Shown here: positions 13,879 to 13,880 of the stretch, piece after piece
Numbering within the stretch: the stretch's first letter is position 1
How the letters are laid out: the number at the start of each line of letters is the position of its first letter
From: B4-G1 sp964393895
GTDB taxonomy: Bacteria > Chloroflexota > Anaerolineae > B4-G1
Assembly: GCA_964393895.1 (NCBI GenBank)
Contig: CAYMWP010000123.1
Span: 1 to 13,880 of the forward strand
Reading direction: 5' to 3'
DNA: 13,880 nt
The notes under the pieces: generated by a model
What the model saw: the letters and a program-made list of their open reading frames with translations, nothing else
The model's database searches: none
What the model was told of the DNA's origin: nothing
Position numbers and translations under genes: made by a program

Positions 13879-13880
13879 CT

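Overview
The window looks like a moderately high-GC chromosomal piece of an anaerobic bacterium, probably a Chloroflexota (Anaerolineae-like) lineage. This is inferred from gene content and style: a sugar-binding lipoprotein with a Glu/Pro/Thr linker beside a LacI regulator, a four-subunit 2-oxoacid:ferredoxin oxidoreductase, a heterodisulfide-reductase (Hdr) operon, a PIN toxin module, and many small dispersed repeats. No rRNA or tRNA is visible to fix the taxonomy.

Layout from left to right. (1) On the minus strand, the first 63 codons of an ABC sugar-binding lipoprotein lie downstream of a lacI-type gene. The lacI gene has a textbook promoter (TTGACA-17-TATAAT) followed at once by two palindromic operators. 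(2) Divergently, an alkaline-phosphatase-superfamily hydrolase runs on the plus strand, probably as a near-leaderless transcript. (3) A convergent minus-strand operon korD-korA-korB-korC encodes a ferredoxin-reducing 2-oxoacid oxidoreductase with overlapping or tightly spaced genes. (4) An island of about 1.7 kb holds four kinds of repeat, a decayed MazF/PemK toxin tail and an intact plus-strand antitoxin/PIN-toxin pair. (5) A second minus-strand operon follows: ROK sugar kinase - hdrC - hdrB - HAD phosphatase - hdrA. (6) The right edge carries hairpin repeats.

The main discovery is in hdrA. It appears as two reading frames (198 and 655 codons) separated by one in-frame TGA. This TGA falls in the conserved HdrA context D-C-S-I-[C]-I-L-G-P-K-M, where HdrA proteins normally have cysteine. 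A hairpin with a GGUC apical loop starts 20 nt after the TGA, as expected for a bacterial selenocysteine insertion element (bSECIS). The second frame has no ribosome binding site. TGA is the normal stop of ten of the thirteen complete genes, so this is context-dependent recoding and not an altered genetic code. I therefore annotate one 859-residue selenoprotein, HdrA(Sec199), fused to an MvhD domain and a C-terminal zinc ribbon.

Working model (inference): the Kor complex oxidises a 2-oxoacid and reduces ferredoxin. The soluble HdrABC/MvhD complex exchanges electrons between ferredoxin, a disulfide or other HdrB substrate, and a partner enzyme (hydrogenase, formate dehydrogenase or NAD(P)H module) not encoded here. 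The ROK kinase and HAD phosphatase tie sugar metabolism into the Hdr transcript. The selenocysteine machinery (selA, selB, selC, selD) is not in the window and must be found elsewhere in the genome.
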